NCBI GenBank assembly: GCA_964475415.1
Contig: CAYYWZ010000037.1
Location: forward strand, 1 to 37,466
DNA length: 37,466 nucleotides
Direction: 5' to 3'
DNA from: CALCMJ01 sp964475415
Lineage (GTDB): Bacteria; Bacteroidota; Bacteroidia; Chitinophagales; Saprospiraceae
A program made the position numbers and the translations under genes. How positions within the stretch are numbered: the first letter of the stretch is position 1; each line of letters begins with the position of its first letter. The notes below the pieces were generated by a model. The model had not been told where the DNA came from. It saw only the letters and a program-made list of their open reading frames with translations, and did no database searches. Positions 16,898 to 25,239 of this stretch are shown here, piece by piece.

Positions 16898-18313
16898 TTA
16901 ATAGTGACATTTTTGACATTCTAGCCCTCCTATATCTTCTACCGTTACTTTCTCTCTATCTCCTGATGCTAGTTCGTTATGATAATTTTCATAACTCTTA
17001 TAATATTCATTTCCATCGAATTTCACTTCAGATTCTCTGTGACAGTTTATACACCATCCCATCGATAATGGTGCGTGTTGTGCCACAACATCCATCTCTT
17101 CTACCTTCCCGTGACAAGTTTGACATTCTACACCTCCTACAGCAACATGTTGTGAGTGGTTAAAATATACATGATCAGGAAGGTTATGTATTCTAGTCCA
17201 TTCTATAGGACCCTGTACTTTATTCTTCTGCTCATTCGTCAGTGATGACAGGATACCTTTCCATTGCTCTTCGACAATCCTTTCTCCTTCTGCGTCTAGT
17301 GCTTCTATTTCATTGCTGACAAGATACTGCTCAGTAATCCATTTGACATACATAGTCTTAATGTCGTCCTGAGACATATTAGCATATTCTTCCTCATCTA
17401 CATATGTATTTTTAATTGGGTCATAGCCTATAGAGGCATATATCTTAGATAACTCAGAAGTTCCATGTTTACTGCCTACCTTGATCGCTTTGTGACAGTT
17501 CATACAGGTATTCGTAGCTGGTATAACAGCGTGCTTAGATCTTCTAGCTCCATCATGACAATACTGACAATCTATCTTGTGCAATCCAGCATGTGTCTTG
17601 TGAGAGAAATTTATAGGTTGTTCAGGAGCATAGGTTTGTTGTCGTCCTAGATTCACTGCTCTATTTACTGTTGTATATCCAGCCAGTACGATAAGTGCAA
17701 AAATTGCAAACGTAACAATACCTTTACTGGTTAGTGTCTGCGCTAGCGTCTTTCCTTCGTATTCCGTTCCTTCTTTGTGCGCAACGAGCCTATCCATATT
17801 TCCAATAACCCTAGCTAGGAAGATAGCAAGACCAGCCATAAGTGCTAGCAATATTCCATAGAGCCATCCATTGGATTCTTTTACAGCTTCAGTTTGAGCC
17901 ACTGGACCTGCAGCAGCTCCTGCAGCAACTCCGTAGGTTCCATCGTACATTCCATTTACATACAAGAGAATAGATTCTATCTCTTCGTCTGTAAGATCTG
18001 GCCATGCAGTCATCACGGTAGGCTTATATTCGTTCCAAAGTTCTACTGCCCTTGGATGTCCAGTTGCGATCATAGCCTGCGAATTTCTAATCCAGGCGTA
18101 CAAATCTTCTCTCGGATAATCAGCCCATCTTTCTTCTGCTCCCCCTAGTGCGGGACCAGTTAGTGCAGACTTCATGTTTTTAGCATGACAAGACGCACAG
18201 TAATTTCTAAATAATACCTTACCGTCATCAGCAGATGGTGCTGCTACTAACGAGAAGACAAAAAATAAAAGTAAAGATGATAAAAAACTGATTCTTAATG
18301 TTTTACATATCAT
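16898..18313 (-). CDS. actA: Alternative complex III subunit ActA, six-heme cytochrome c
   Basis: A signal or anchor (about 5-24) leads into a monoheme cytochrome c domain (C39-A-S-C-H43). Two membrane helices (149-170 and 200-218) and a multiheme domain follow. Further CXXCH sites begin at C249, C270, C397, C421 and C466, so there are six hemes in total: one plus the usual five. The extra N-terminal domain may act as a tethered electron shuttle towards CuA of CoxB, which itself lacks a heme. It is the first gene of the cluster, about 67 bases downstream of a strong predicted start site. The last heme lies at the extreme C-terminus (CQKCHY). Confidence 0.95.
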   Translation of the reverse strand: MICKTLRISFLSSLLLFFVFSLVAAPSADDGKVLFRNYCASCHAKNMKSALTGPALGGAEERWADYPREDLYAWIRNSQAMIATGHPRAVELWNEYKPTVMTAWPDLTDEEIESILLYVNGMYDGTYGVAAGAAAGPVAQTEAVKESNGWLYGILLALMAGLAIFLARVIGNMDRLVAHKEGTEYEGKTLAQTLTSKGIVTFAIFALIVLAGYTTVNRAVNLGRQQTYAPEQPINFSHKTHAGLHKIDCQYCHDGARRSKHAVIPATNTCMNCHKAIKVGSKHGTSELSKIYASIGYDPIKNTYVDEEEYANMSQDDIKTMYVKWITEQYLVSNEIEALDAEGERIVEEQWKGILSSLTNEQKNKVQGPIEWTRIHNLPDHVYFNHSQHVAVGGVECQTCHGKVEEMDVVAQHAPLSMGWCINCHRESEVKFDGNEYYKSYENYHNELASGDREKVTVEDIGGLECQKCHY

Positions 18314-18386
18314 TCTAATATGCCGTTTATTAGTTTTTACAACTATTGTTAGTTCTTAAAGTTTTCTTAAGACTTAAATATTAGCG

Positions 18387-18417
18387 CAAATTTATAATTC
18401 GCTCACTTGTATAACAA
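18387..18417 (-). promoter_or_regulatory. Bacteroidota promoter of the act-cox operon
   Basis: On the minus strand, TTG at 18417-18415 (the -33 element) is followed by exactly 20 bases and then TAAATTTG at 18394-18387 (the -7 element, consensus TAnnTTTG). Transcription would begin near 18380, giving a leader of about 67 bases before actA. No comparable match was seen between the genes downstream to subunit IV, which supports one long transcript. Confidence 0.75.
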
Positions 18418-18439
18418 TAAAACACGCTACATTACTACT

Positions 18440-18458
18440 ATTTAGACCATATCTAAAT
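18440..18458. promoter_or_regulatory. Inverted repeat upstream of the act-cox promoter
   Basis: ATTTAGA (18440-18446) and TCTAAAT (18452-18458) form a perfect 7-bp inverted repeat with a 5-base spacer. It lies 22 bases upstream of the -33 element. It could be a binding site for a dimeric activator, or simply part of the thyA 3' region. No regulator gene in the window is an obvious partner. Confidence 0.35.
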
Positions 18459-18570
18459 AATAATTCTGCGGTTCTATTTATACCATATTTTGTCCGAGTA
18501 TATATTGACTCAGAACAGAAAAACTCGTTTGTAATTCTATTCTAGGACTTAAAATTCTTATTTACATATA

Positions 18571-19365
18571 TCAGACTGCCACAGCAGCCTTAATATGCGG
18601 ATGAGGATTATAATTGACCAGCTCAAAATCTTCAAACTTAAAATCAAAAATATTCTTTACATCAGGATTAATTTTTATGCTTGGAAGGGTTCTTATTTCT
18701 CTGCTAAGTTGTTCATTTGCCTGATCTATATGATTACTATATAAGTGCACATCACCAAAACTATGGATAAACTCTCCCGGCTCTAATCCACAAACCTGCG
18801 CCATCATCATCGTGAGCAGTGCGTAAGATGCAATATTAAATGGTACACCTAGAAAAGTATCAGCAGATCGCTGGTAAAGCTGACATGATAGTTTACCATC
18901 CGCTACATAAAACTGAAAAAGACAATGACAAGGCGTTAAAGCCATATCATCCAACTCTCCTACATTCCAGGCATTGACTAGAATTCTCCTGGAGTTAGGA
19001 TTATTTTTTATCGTATCTACTGTTTTCTGTATTTGGTCGACCGTAGTTCCATCTGGTTTTCCCCAACTTCTCCATTGTTTTCCGTATACCGGTCCTAGAT
19101 CTCCATTCTCATCTGCCCACTCATTCCATATCCTGACACCATGCTCTTGCAGATACTTGACATTTGTATCTCCGTTTAGAAACCATAATAATTCATAGAT
19201 GATAGACTTGAGGTGTAACTTCTTAGTTGTGCACATCGGAAAACCTTCAGACAGATCGAAACGCATCTGATATCCAAAACAACTTATTGTACCTGTCCCC
19301 GTTCGATCTCCTTTGATGGCTCCATGAGCTAGAATATGACGAAGTAACTTGTGGTACTGTTTCAC
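18571..19365 (-). CDS. thyA: Thymidylate synthase
   Basis: ThyA methylates dUMP to dTMP using methylene-tetrahydrofolate. The 264-residue length is the same as E. coli ThyA. Key residues line up: Arg21 (GDRTGTGT), Trp80, the nucleophile Cys146 (TPCHCLFQF), the arginine pair near 126-127 (NSRRILVNAWN) and the QRSADTFLGVPFN motif. The C-terminus (HPHIKAAVAV) closes the active site. It is a stand-alone gene, 257 bases upstream of actA in the same direction. No folA follows it in this window. Confidence 0.98.
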   Translation of the reverse strand: MKQYHKLLRHILAHGAIKGDRTGTGTISCFGYQMRFDLSEGFPMCTTKKLHLKSIIYELLWFLNGDTNVKYLQEHGVRIWNEWADENGDLGPVYGKQWRSWGKPDGTTVDQIQKTVDTIKNNPNSRRILVNAWNVGELDDMALTPCHCLFQFYVADGKLSCQLYQRSADTFLGVPFNIASYALLTMMMAQVCGLEPGEFIHSFGDVHLYSNHIDQANEQLSREIRTLPSIKINPDVKNIFDFKFEDFELVNYNPHPHIKAAVAV

Positions 19366-19420
19366 GGTTCTCTTTTACATTGGTTTATAGAATAGACGAG
19401 TGAGGCTCGCCATCATATTA

Positions 19421-19428
19421 CAAAAATA
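19421..19428 (-). promoter_or_regulatory. Possible -7 promoter element of thyA
   Basis: On the minus strand this reads TATTTTTG, a match to TAnnTTTG, about 55 bases before the thyA start. The -33 position has only TCG rather than TTG, so the promoter would be weak or regulated. Confidence 0.35.
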
Positions 19429-19534
19429 GCTAATTAGATTTACAAATACGAAAGAGTAGCTCAAGAAGTAATGAAGAAAAATAAAATGCAAGAAATTTAT
19501 CTAGACATTTTTATTAAGTTGGATGATTTGGGTG

Positions 19535-19708
19535 TGCCCTTCGTACCTCAGGTCGCAGTATTCCAGACTCACCATTCGGCTCGGTCCCCAGCCTGCCTCG
19601 TAGCAAGTGCAGGGCTCAGGCTCAACGCAGCTACTTTGCTATACACGGACTTCAGACTCCGTCTTCTCCTTCCATGTTGCTCACACGGCCGCGCAATGAG
19701 GGATGATG
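19535..19708. repeat. GC-rich dispersed-type repeat island
   Basis: About 170 bases of clearly higher GC lie in AT-rich DNA. The 7-mer ggatgat flanks the block closely on both sides (19521-19527 and 19701-19707), like a short target duplication, though this could be chance. The block is open in one plus-strand frame (19471-19719), but the translation is rich in Leu, Arg, Ser and Cys with no protein-like pattern. I recall similar islands as a dispersed element in Saprospiria-type genomes; this could not be verified here. Confidence 0.5.
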
Positions 19709-19918
19709 TATTTTGTTAGCATAAGGTTGTCCTTAGTAAAATCATACAACTGTAAGCTTAAGAAGAAAATAAGATAATCGTAGTCTTATATTTTGTTGCC
19801 TTATCAATTATTTGTTATACCTGACCACAAACAAATATGGTGTACTACATACATTTTTGAAAATCGCACAATCTTTGTAAAACCATTTGTCAAGAGTCTG
19901 CTTTCAGGATATGTAGGT

Positions 19919-19956
19919 AAAAAAAATGGCCTAGATAAAATTATTTATCCAAGCCA
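19919..19956 (-). terminator. Terminator of the coiled-coil protein gene
   Basis: On the minus strand TGGC and GATAAA (19956-19953 and 19949-19944) pair with TTTATC and GCCA (19939-19934 and 19930-19927). There is a 4-base loop and a small internal mismatch. A run of eight T follows. It lies 44 bases after the stop of the 20001-20825 gene. Confidence 0.8.
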
Positions 19957-20000
19957 CTTGCTTTACCAGCTATTGTATTCCATCCCGCTATAATGATCTA

Positions 20001-20825
20001 TTATTTTTTATTTGAGGAATCGTCCTTCTCATCCTTATCGAGATCCTCATCATCTGTATCTTTATCATTTCTATCTTCGTCACCATCCTCCTTATCATCT
20101 GCTTTTTTCTCTTTTGAAGTTTTTGTATTACTAAACGTTTCTTCAGCGTTGTCCAGATCGCTTTTTCTATTTCCTACAGCTTTTTTAGCTTTTTCTATTT
20201 TCCTCTCTGTATCTGCTATTACACCTTCGATTTCTACATTTTCTTTTTTCAATTCTTCTATTTCGTCCTTCTTAGTTGTAATTTTATTTTCGTTATCTTC
20301 TATTTCATCCTTCATGTCATTAACATCAGATTCTAAATTTGCTACAGCCTCTTTCGCCTTTTTAATCTCACTATTGTAGTAATCGGGGAGATAATCTGCT
20401 GTGAATTTTCTGGCAATATTTTTCATTGCCTTGAAAGCTCCAGGATTTTCATTGTCTGTTATCCAATTACTATTGCCGGTAGATGCAAATATATTTAAGG
20501 CTGTAGGACCATTCTTACTTTCACTGGTCTTGGCATATAGTGTTATATTCTTATCTGATATCTCAGGTACATTTATAGCTTCAGCCATAATATATCCTTT
20601 ATCAAAAAATAAAAATTTCTTTCCATCTAAATCCACGCCGTAGGTATCATCCATATAATTTTCAAAAGCTTCTCTTACCTCATCCGAGCCAGGTTCTAAA
20701 TTTGTTTGTACCACCTCTACTTTTTCATCATTAAATTCTATTTTGGTTATTTCGAATTCTAAATTCTGTGCTAGACTCATTCCTGTAAATAAGATAGCAA
20801 TTGTAATTGTCATTAAGTATTTCAT
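20001..20825 (-). CDS. Secreted coiled-coil protein with charged tail
   Basis: I do not recognise a named family. The 274-residue protein begins with a signal peptide (cleavage probably after SLAQ, residue 20). A globular part follows (20-145, with ARKFTADYLPDYY at its end). A heptad-rich coiled coil runs from about 150 to 222. The tail (230-274) consists almost only of Asp, Glu, Lys, Asn and Ser. It is probably periplasmic and may oligomerise through the coiled coil. It is transcribed alone, with its own terminator and a 451-base upstream gap. Confidence 0.8.
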   Translation of the reverse strand: MKYLMTITIAILFTGMSLAQNLEFEITKIEFNDEKVEVVQTNLEPGSDEVREAFENYMDDTYGVDLDGKKFLFFDKGYIMAEAINVPEISDKNITLYAKTSESKNGPTALNIFASTGNSNWITDNENPGAFKAMKNIARKFTADYLPDYYNSEIKKAKEAVANLESDVNDMKDEIEDNENKITTKKDEIEELKKENVEIEGVIADTERKIEKAKKAVGNRKSDLDNAEETFSNTKTSKEKKADDKEDGDEDRNDKDTDDEDLDKDEKDDSSNKK

Positions 20826-21276
20826 ATTTTTCTTTATATTTTCTTTACGCAGCTGTTTGTAAATAATGAGCTTGACGACCTGCGCATATCTGCCTTGCTT
20901 CTATAAATAAAATCGAAGTATTATATCTAGCTTTTTATTTTGTGTTATAATAGCTTCATCAGTGTACATACTATACTTAGTGATAGACTTATTGTTCGAT
21001 TTTGTATAAGAATTGATTCATGTATATTATTTCTACAGGACATAGATTCTGCCAAGTATCTGTAAACTATAATTTGTTTTATTACTCAATAAAAGAGTAG
21101 TATGTTTCTTTTACATCTAGTCTGCTGACTAATATTTTTCCTGCACTTTGTTCGTATTCCCTTTACTAGAAACAGATATTTTATAATACAAGTATCCGAA
21201 AATCTGAACTATTTTTTAGATGTATAATTGCGTCCGAGGACTACTTACAGTATTCCGCAATCGAGGTTTTTACTGC
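20826..21276. other. Gene-free region between the coiled-coil gene and the glycosyltransferase
   Basis: These 451 AT-rich bases contain no open frame that resembles a protein. Near 21086-21101 a small inverted repeat (TACTC, GAGTA) is visible, but it has no T-run. No terminator for the glycosyltransferase gene and no clear TAnnTTTG promoter for the coiled-coil gene were found. Confidence 0.6.
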
Positions 21277-22296
21277 CTAACTAAAAGGAAAATAAGTAAC
21301 CCCTATTTTATGCGCTTTACTTTGAAGATAGTTTAGAACTTCTTCTTTATCTTTTGGCGATGCCAGAGCAACTATAATTTGTGTCTGATCAGCATGCGCT
21401 AGTAAAGGGTGTCTATCACTTTGCTCTAGTGTCTGTCCGTATATATTATGACCTACTTTCTTAGTATTATTACAAAGCCAAACAAAAGGAATCGAATGAT
21501 CTACTAATAATCTAGCGATGCTTTTACCCTTATTACCAGCGCCCCATAGAACAAGCTTCAGATCAGCATTATAGTCTAGTGCGAGAAAATAATTAAGCTT
21601 TAGATCTAAAAATCTGTTATCCTCATACAGGGGGTCGATACGTGATGTTCTAGTAGAATAGTCCCTCCAGTGATGTACAACATGCTTCGTAGCTGACACT
21701 TTATAATTCTGTGCGTACATGCGAAAACATAGATCATAATCCTCTGGATATAGTTTGCTATCAAATGCACCACAGGTTTCAAAATCAGAACGGTACATCA
21801 TCCATGCTGGACTAGGGATGGTACACTCCTTATATATATCAGAGAAATTTGCTCCTAGGATGGACAATCTGTTTAACCATTCTGCATAGCTTATATATCC
21901 TTGTCCCACACCCTTATCAGAAAAATAAGCAACGAGTCCTACTGCTATGCTTCCTCTTCCTTGCTGTTCCAGAACTTGCGCCATCGCTGACAACTTATCT
22001 ATAGCCATCAGGTCGTCCGCATCCATTCTGGTAATCAAGTCCCCTTCTGTGTAGGCGTATGCATTTTTTAGTGCAGGTATAATTCCATTCTTCTTATGGC
22101 TGTAAGCTTTTATTCTAGGTTCTCTCTTGCTGTAAGACTCTAAAATCTCCCAACTATTATCATCAGAATTATTTTCTACAGCTATCAATTCCCAGTAAGT
22201 ATAATCTTGTGATAAAATAGAATCTAAACAATCACCTAAGTATTTGCCTGCATTTTTTACAGGCATAACAATTGATATAAGTAGATCTTTATCCAA
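21277..22296 (-). CDS. Family 2 glycosyltransferase with extra C-terminal nucleotide-binding-like domain
   Basis: Residues 5-240 form a GT-A fold: ISIVMPVKNAGKYLGDCLDSI, then the acidic metal-binding motif Asp92-Ala-Asp94-Asp95, and a TIPSPAWMMYR/PEDYDLCFRMY acceptor region. It would move a sugar from a nucleotide donor to a surface glycan or lipid carrier; the substrate cannot be told. Residues 248-339 add a Rossmann-like segment (LVLWGAGNKGKSIARLL, later IIVALASPKDKEEVL), a type sometimes joined to sugar-processing enzymes. No transmembrane helix is seen. The gene follows rlmF by 6 bases, so the two are co-transcribed. Confidence 0.9.
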   Translation of the reverse strand: MDKDLLISIVMPVKNAGKYLGDCLDSILSQDYTYWELIAVENNSDDNSWEILESYSKREPRIKAYSHKKNGIIPALKNAYAYTEGDLITRMDADDLMAIDKLSAMAQVLEQQGRGSIAVGLVAYFSDKGVGQGYISYAEWLNRLSILGANFSDIYKECTIPSPAWMMYRSDFETCGAFDSKLYPEDYDLCFRMYAQNYKVSATKHVVHHWRDYSTRTSRIDPLYEDNRFLDLKLNYFLALDYNADLKLVLWGAGNKGKSIARLLVDHSIPFVWLCNNTKKVGHNIYGQTLEQSDRHPLLAHADQTQIIVALASPKDKEEVLNYLQSKAHKIGVTYFPFS

Positions 22297-22302
22297 GAGA
22301 AA

Positions 22303-23277
22303 TTATTTTTCTTCTGTTTTATTTTCTTTTGGTTTCGTAGCGGGTTTCTTAAAAGTCCATGCAACTATCTGGGAAGATTTATTTCCTGTTCCTGTAGTAA
22401 TCGTTTTTATTTTCTGTACGCCTACCGCATTTAGTTCCGCATATACTCCTCGCATCTTAGACTTCTTAGAAACTAAGCTAGAGAACCAATGTACCTGAGA
22501 GGCATAACGCTTACTTTCCTTGATCATATTTCGGATGAAGTTGATCTCTCCTCCTTCTACCACTAGTTCATTCTTTTCTCCACTGAAGTTTTTAGTTTCT
22601 CCATCCCATTTTTTACCTGTTAGATTTTGCACCTTTCTTTTTGTGCCCTTATGAGCTTCTTCTATCGTAGCATGGAACGGCGGGTTACAGATAACTACAT
22701 CGACCTGCGCTCCTTCTTTTATGACATGCCTAAATACTCTAGGTGGACTTGTCTGTAATACTAGCTCTATCTTCCCTGCTAACTGTTCGTTAGCATCTAC
22801 AATTTTCTGAGCAGATGCTATAGACCTGTCATCTATATCTGAACCTATAAAGCTCCAGCCATATTCTACAACGCCTAGTATAGGATAGATGCAACTTGCT
22901 CCTACGCCTATATCTATACATTTGATCTGTTCTCCTGTGGGGATTTTTCCAAAATTACTTTCACTAAGTAGGTCTGCCATGTAATGTATATAGTCTGCAC
23001 GACCTGGGATAGGAGGACAAAGGTTATGGCTAGGGAAATCCCAATTTGCTACACCGTAATAGAATTTGAGTAAGGCTCTGTTGAGCAATTTCACTGATGC
23101 CGCATCAGAGAAATCTATAGAGTCTTCACCAAACTTATTCGGCTTAATATGATTTAGAAGTTCAGGCATCGCTTTCTTTAGCGCTTCGAAATCATAGTTA
23201 ACTCGATTTTTGTTTCGCTTATGTAGTTTTGTTTTTTCTCTAGATTTCTTCTGAGTCATCTTATTTCTTTTAAACAT
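22303..23277 (-). CDS. rlmF: 23S rRNA (adenine-1618-N6) methyltransferase
   Basis: RlmF methylates A1618 of 23S rRNA with S-adenosylmethionine. The 324-residue protein has a basic, probably disordered N-terminus (1-28), the SAM-binding segment IDIGVGASCIYPILG (about 121-135) and the N6-adenine methylase motif NPPF at 198-201. The following FHATIEEAHKGT, and HWFSSLVSKKSKMRG further on, are family signatures. An alternative start at Met7 is possible; the first ATG is kept because the N-terminus is basic in either case. It is the first gene of a two-gene unit with the glycosyltransferase. Confidence 0.95.
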   Translation of the reverse strand: MFKRNKMTQKKSREKTKLHKRNKNRVNYDFEALKKAMPELLNHIKPNKFGEDSIDFSDAASVKLLNRALLKFYYGVANWDFPSHNLCPPIPGRADYIHYMADLLSESNFGKIPTGEQIKCIDIGVGASCIYPILGVVEYGWSFIGSDIDDRSIASAQKIVDANEQLAGKIELVLQTSPPRVFRHVIKEGAQVDVVICNPPFHATIEEAHKGTKRKVQNLTGKKWDGETKNFSGEKNELVVEGGEINFIRNMIKESKRYASQVHWFSSLVSKKSKMRGVYAELNAVGVQKIKTITTGTGNKSSQIVAWTFKKPATKPKENKTEEK

Positions 23278-23416
23278 TTCCGTTTTGGAAGTGCAAAGTA
23301 AGTTAGTTAAACAACTAAATCGCTATTCTCGGGGACGGAAGTTAAGATTCTAACAATTATTCTATCTTAGACTAAGTAGTCTTATTAGTTCCATATCATA
23401 CTCTAGTAAAATAAAC

Positions 23417-24158
23417 ATGAATTGTAAAAACTGCGGAGAAGTATTATCTGGTAATTTTTGTAGTCAATGCGGACAAAATTCTAAAGTAGGAAAAATTACT
23501 TTACAGAAATTAATATTTGAATTAAGCGAAAGTATTCTGCAATTTAATGGAGGACTATCCTTCACATTTAAAGAGCTTACTACTAGACCTGGGAAAAGTA
23601 TCAAAGATTATCTTAACGGCAACAGGAAAAATCATTTCAAGCCTATAGCTTATGTGCTATTATTTTCAACAATTTATTTTCTTTTTAGTAAAGTGACTAA
23701 TCTAGAAACTTGGTTAAGCAGTGCTATCATATCAGTAACACAGGTACTCTTAGTAAAGAACAACTAGTAGAACTTCCTGCAACTATATTATGGTTTGCCA
23801 ATAATTACGCTTACACAACTTTACTCCTTATTCCTATTTTTTCTTTGGCTTCATTTTTAGGATTCTATAAATATAGAACTAGTTATCTAGAATATATTGT
23901 TTGTACTGCTACATCACAGGTCATCAGGCATTTATTTATACATTCTTTAATCTGTTGATATATTTAAGTAAATGGGAAGTGTTTGTAGATGCACCAATTT
24001 TTGTAGCTATAGCATATACTATCTTGGTATTTATTCAATTTTTTGATTCAAAAAATAAATTTGCGATCTTCCTAAGATCAATTTTTACCTATATACTATA
24101 TTTTAATTTCTGCATTGTAACTTACATAATAATCCTAGCTTTTCAAGGAGCCATCTAA
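23417..24158 (+). pseudogene. DUF3667 membrane protein gene broken by two frameshifts
   Basis: Three overlapping frames together spell one DUF3667-type protein. The N-terminal part (23417-23767) has the zinc-ribbon-like CKNCGEVLSGNFCSQCGQ and LTTRPGKSIKDYLNGNR. The middle (to 23958) has LLIPIFSLASFLGF. The end (23901-24158) has CYITGHQAFIYTFFNLL and further helices. The phase moves by -1 within 23710-23767 and again within 23901-23958. Neither overlap has a long homopolymer, so true mutations are more likely than base-calling errors, though assembly error remains possible. The intact product would be a membrane protein of about 245 residues of unknown function. It converges on oxyR with a 7-base gap. 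Confidence 0.8.
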
Positions 24159-24165
24159 TCTATTT

Positions 24166-25101
24166 TTAAAAAGGCTTATAGGATATAGAATCTTTTACAG
24201 ATGATTTTAGATGGATTTTCACAGCCTCATTTATAATCGCTGTTAGACTGGAAAGTATTCTCTTTTTTACAAAGTTCCGATGCGTTATTAGACCTATCTT
24301 TCTAGAAGGAACAGGTTTCGATATCTTATAAATCTGTTGCTTATCTAGCTGATTATTATTGACAAGGGAGAGTCTAGGTAATAGGGTTACTCCCTGGTTC
24401 ATCTTAACCATTTCTATGAGTGTAAAAATACTTCCACAACTATAGGTTAGATTAGAATTAAATTTTTTCTTTTGCCTGAGGTCACATATCTTCCCTACTT
24501 GGTTTCTGAGACAATGCCCTTCTTCTAGCAACCATAACCTATCAGTATCGATATCAGATACGGTATATTTTTTGGATTTGGATTTACTACCGCAGTCATA
24601 GATTAAGAAGTCTTCGTCATACAAAGGATATTCTGTTAGCTCTTTATGCTCTAGAGGAATAGAAACTATACCTATATCTATATTTCCATGGATAATCTCG
24701 TCTACTGCATTCTCTGTTGTTAGTTCGTGAATAGCAAAATTCACTTTGGGAAAGGTAGTCGAAATAGTATTGAGGATCAGAGGATATAGGTAAGGCGCTA
24801 CTGTAGGTATACATGCAATGCTTAGCTCCCCAAGCTCGAAGCCATTGATCTCATTTATTTTTTCGTCTAGTAGCTGAAATTCCCTGTAGATACTTTTCAG
24901 AGATTTCAGTACTTTTTCTCCTTGCGGGGTTATGGTGATCGGTCTAGTTTTCCTATTAAATATTTCTACACCAGATTGTTCTTCGAATTTCGCCACCATA
25001 GCACTCAGTGTGGATTGAGAAATAAAACAAGCCTGAGCAGCTAGACCAAAGTTTTGCAACTTTCCTAGCGAAAGTATATATTCTATCTGGCTTTTTGTCA
25101 T
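24166..25101 (-). CDS. oxyR: Hydrogen peroxide-sensing LysR-type regulator OxyR
   Basis: This 311-residue LysR-type regulator has an N-terminal winged helix (1-60, QACFISQSTLSAMVAKFEE) and a periplasmic-binding-like sensor domain. In the sensor, GHC197LRNQVGKIC206 has the same eight-residue spacing as the peroxide-reactive Cys199 and Cys208 of E. coli OxyR. This strongly supports a true thiol-based peroxide sensor. It is divergent from katG, its likely main target, with 138 bases between the start codons. It overlaps no other gene and converges with the DUF3667 pseudogene. Confidence 0.95.
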   Translation of the reverse strand: MTKSQIEYILSLGKLQNFGLAAQACFISQSTLSAMVAKFEEQSGVEIFNRKTRPITITPQGEKVLKSLKSIYREFQLLDEKINEINGFELGELSIACIPTVAPYLYPLILNTISTTFPKVNFAIHELTTENAVDEIIHGNIDIGIVSIPLEHKELTEYPLYDEDFLIYDCGSKSKSKKYTVSDIDTDRLWLLEEGHCLRNQVGKICDLRQKKKFNSNLTYSCGSIFTLIEMVKMNQGVTLLPRLSLVNNNQLDKQQIYKISKPVPSRKIGLITHRNFVKKRILSSLTAIINEAVKIHLKSSVKDSISYKPF

Positions 25102-25119
25102 CGCTTTTTTCGATAAATA

Positions 25120-25145
25120 TATAGATTAATTCGTTTTTATCTATA
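25120..25145. promoter_or_regulatory. Likely OxyR operator between oxyR and katG
   Basis: TATAGAT (25120-25126) and ATCTATA (25139-25145) form a perfect 7-bp inverted repeat with a 12-base spacer, within longer near-symmetric AT-rich flanks. Known OxyR sites are built from ATAG/CTAT-like quarter sites, and both half-sites here contain these cores. It lies 18 bases from the oxyR start and 94 from katG, so it could repress oxyR and activate katG. Confidence 0.55.
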
Positions 25146-25239
25146 GTATTGTATTTATAATTTAGAATAAATTGTAATATCTTGCAGCCATTATTAAATC
25201 AGATAAAATCCTCATTTATCAACTATAAAAAATATAACT

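Larger units (their letters stand above)
19366..20000. other. Gene-free region between thyA and the coiled-coil protein gene
   Basis: The stretch contains a possible thyA -7 element (19421-19428), a GC-rich dispersed-type repeat (19535-19708) and the terminator of the downstream-reading coiled-coil gene (19919-19956). The 82-codon plus-strand frame at 19471-19719 crosses the repeat and is not judged real. The rest is AT-rich with nothing recognisable. Confidence 0.7.

Noticed and set aside
19471..19719. 82-codon open frame on the plus strand after thyA
   Set aside because: Most of it is the GC-rich repeat island. The translation has no protein-like pattern, and the frame only stays open because of base composition.
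20001..20379. 128-codon serine-rich plus-strand frame
   Set aside because: It is the antisense of the coiled-coil and charged tail of the real minus-strand gene; its Ser/Phe/Leu richness comes from reversed Lys/Glu/Asp codons.
25146..25239. Canonical katG promoter
   Set aside because: A TTG exists near 25149, but no good TAnnTTTG follows at 19-21 bases. An OxyR-dependent weak promoter is likely but cannot be placed.
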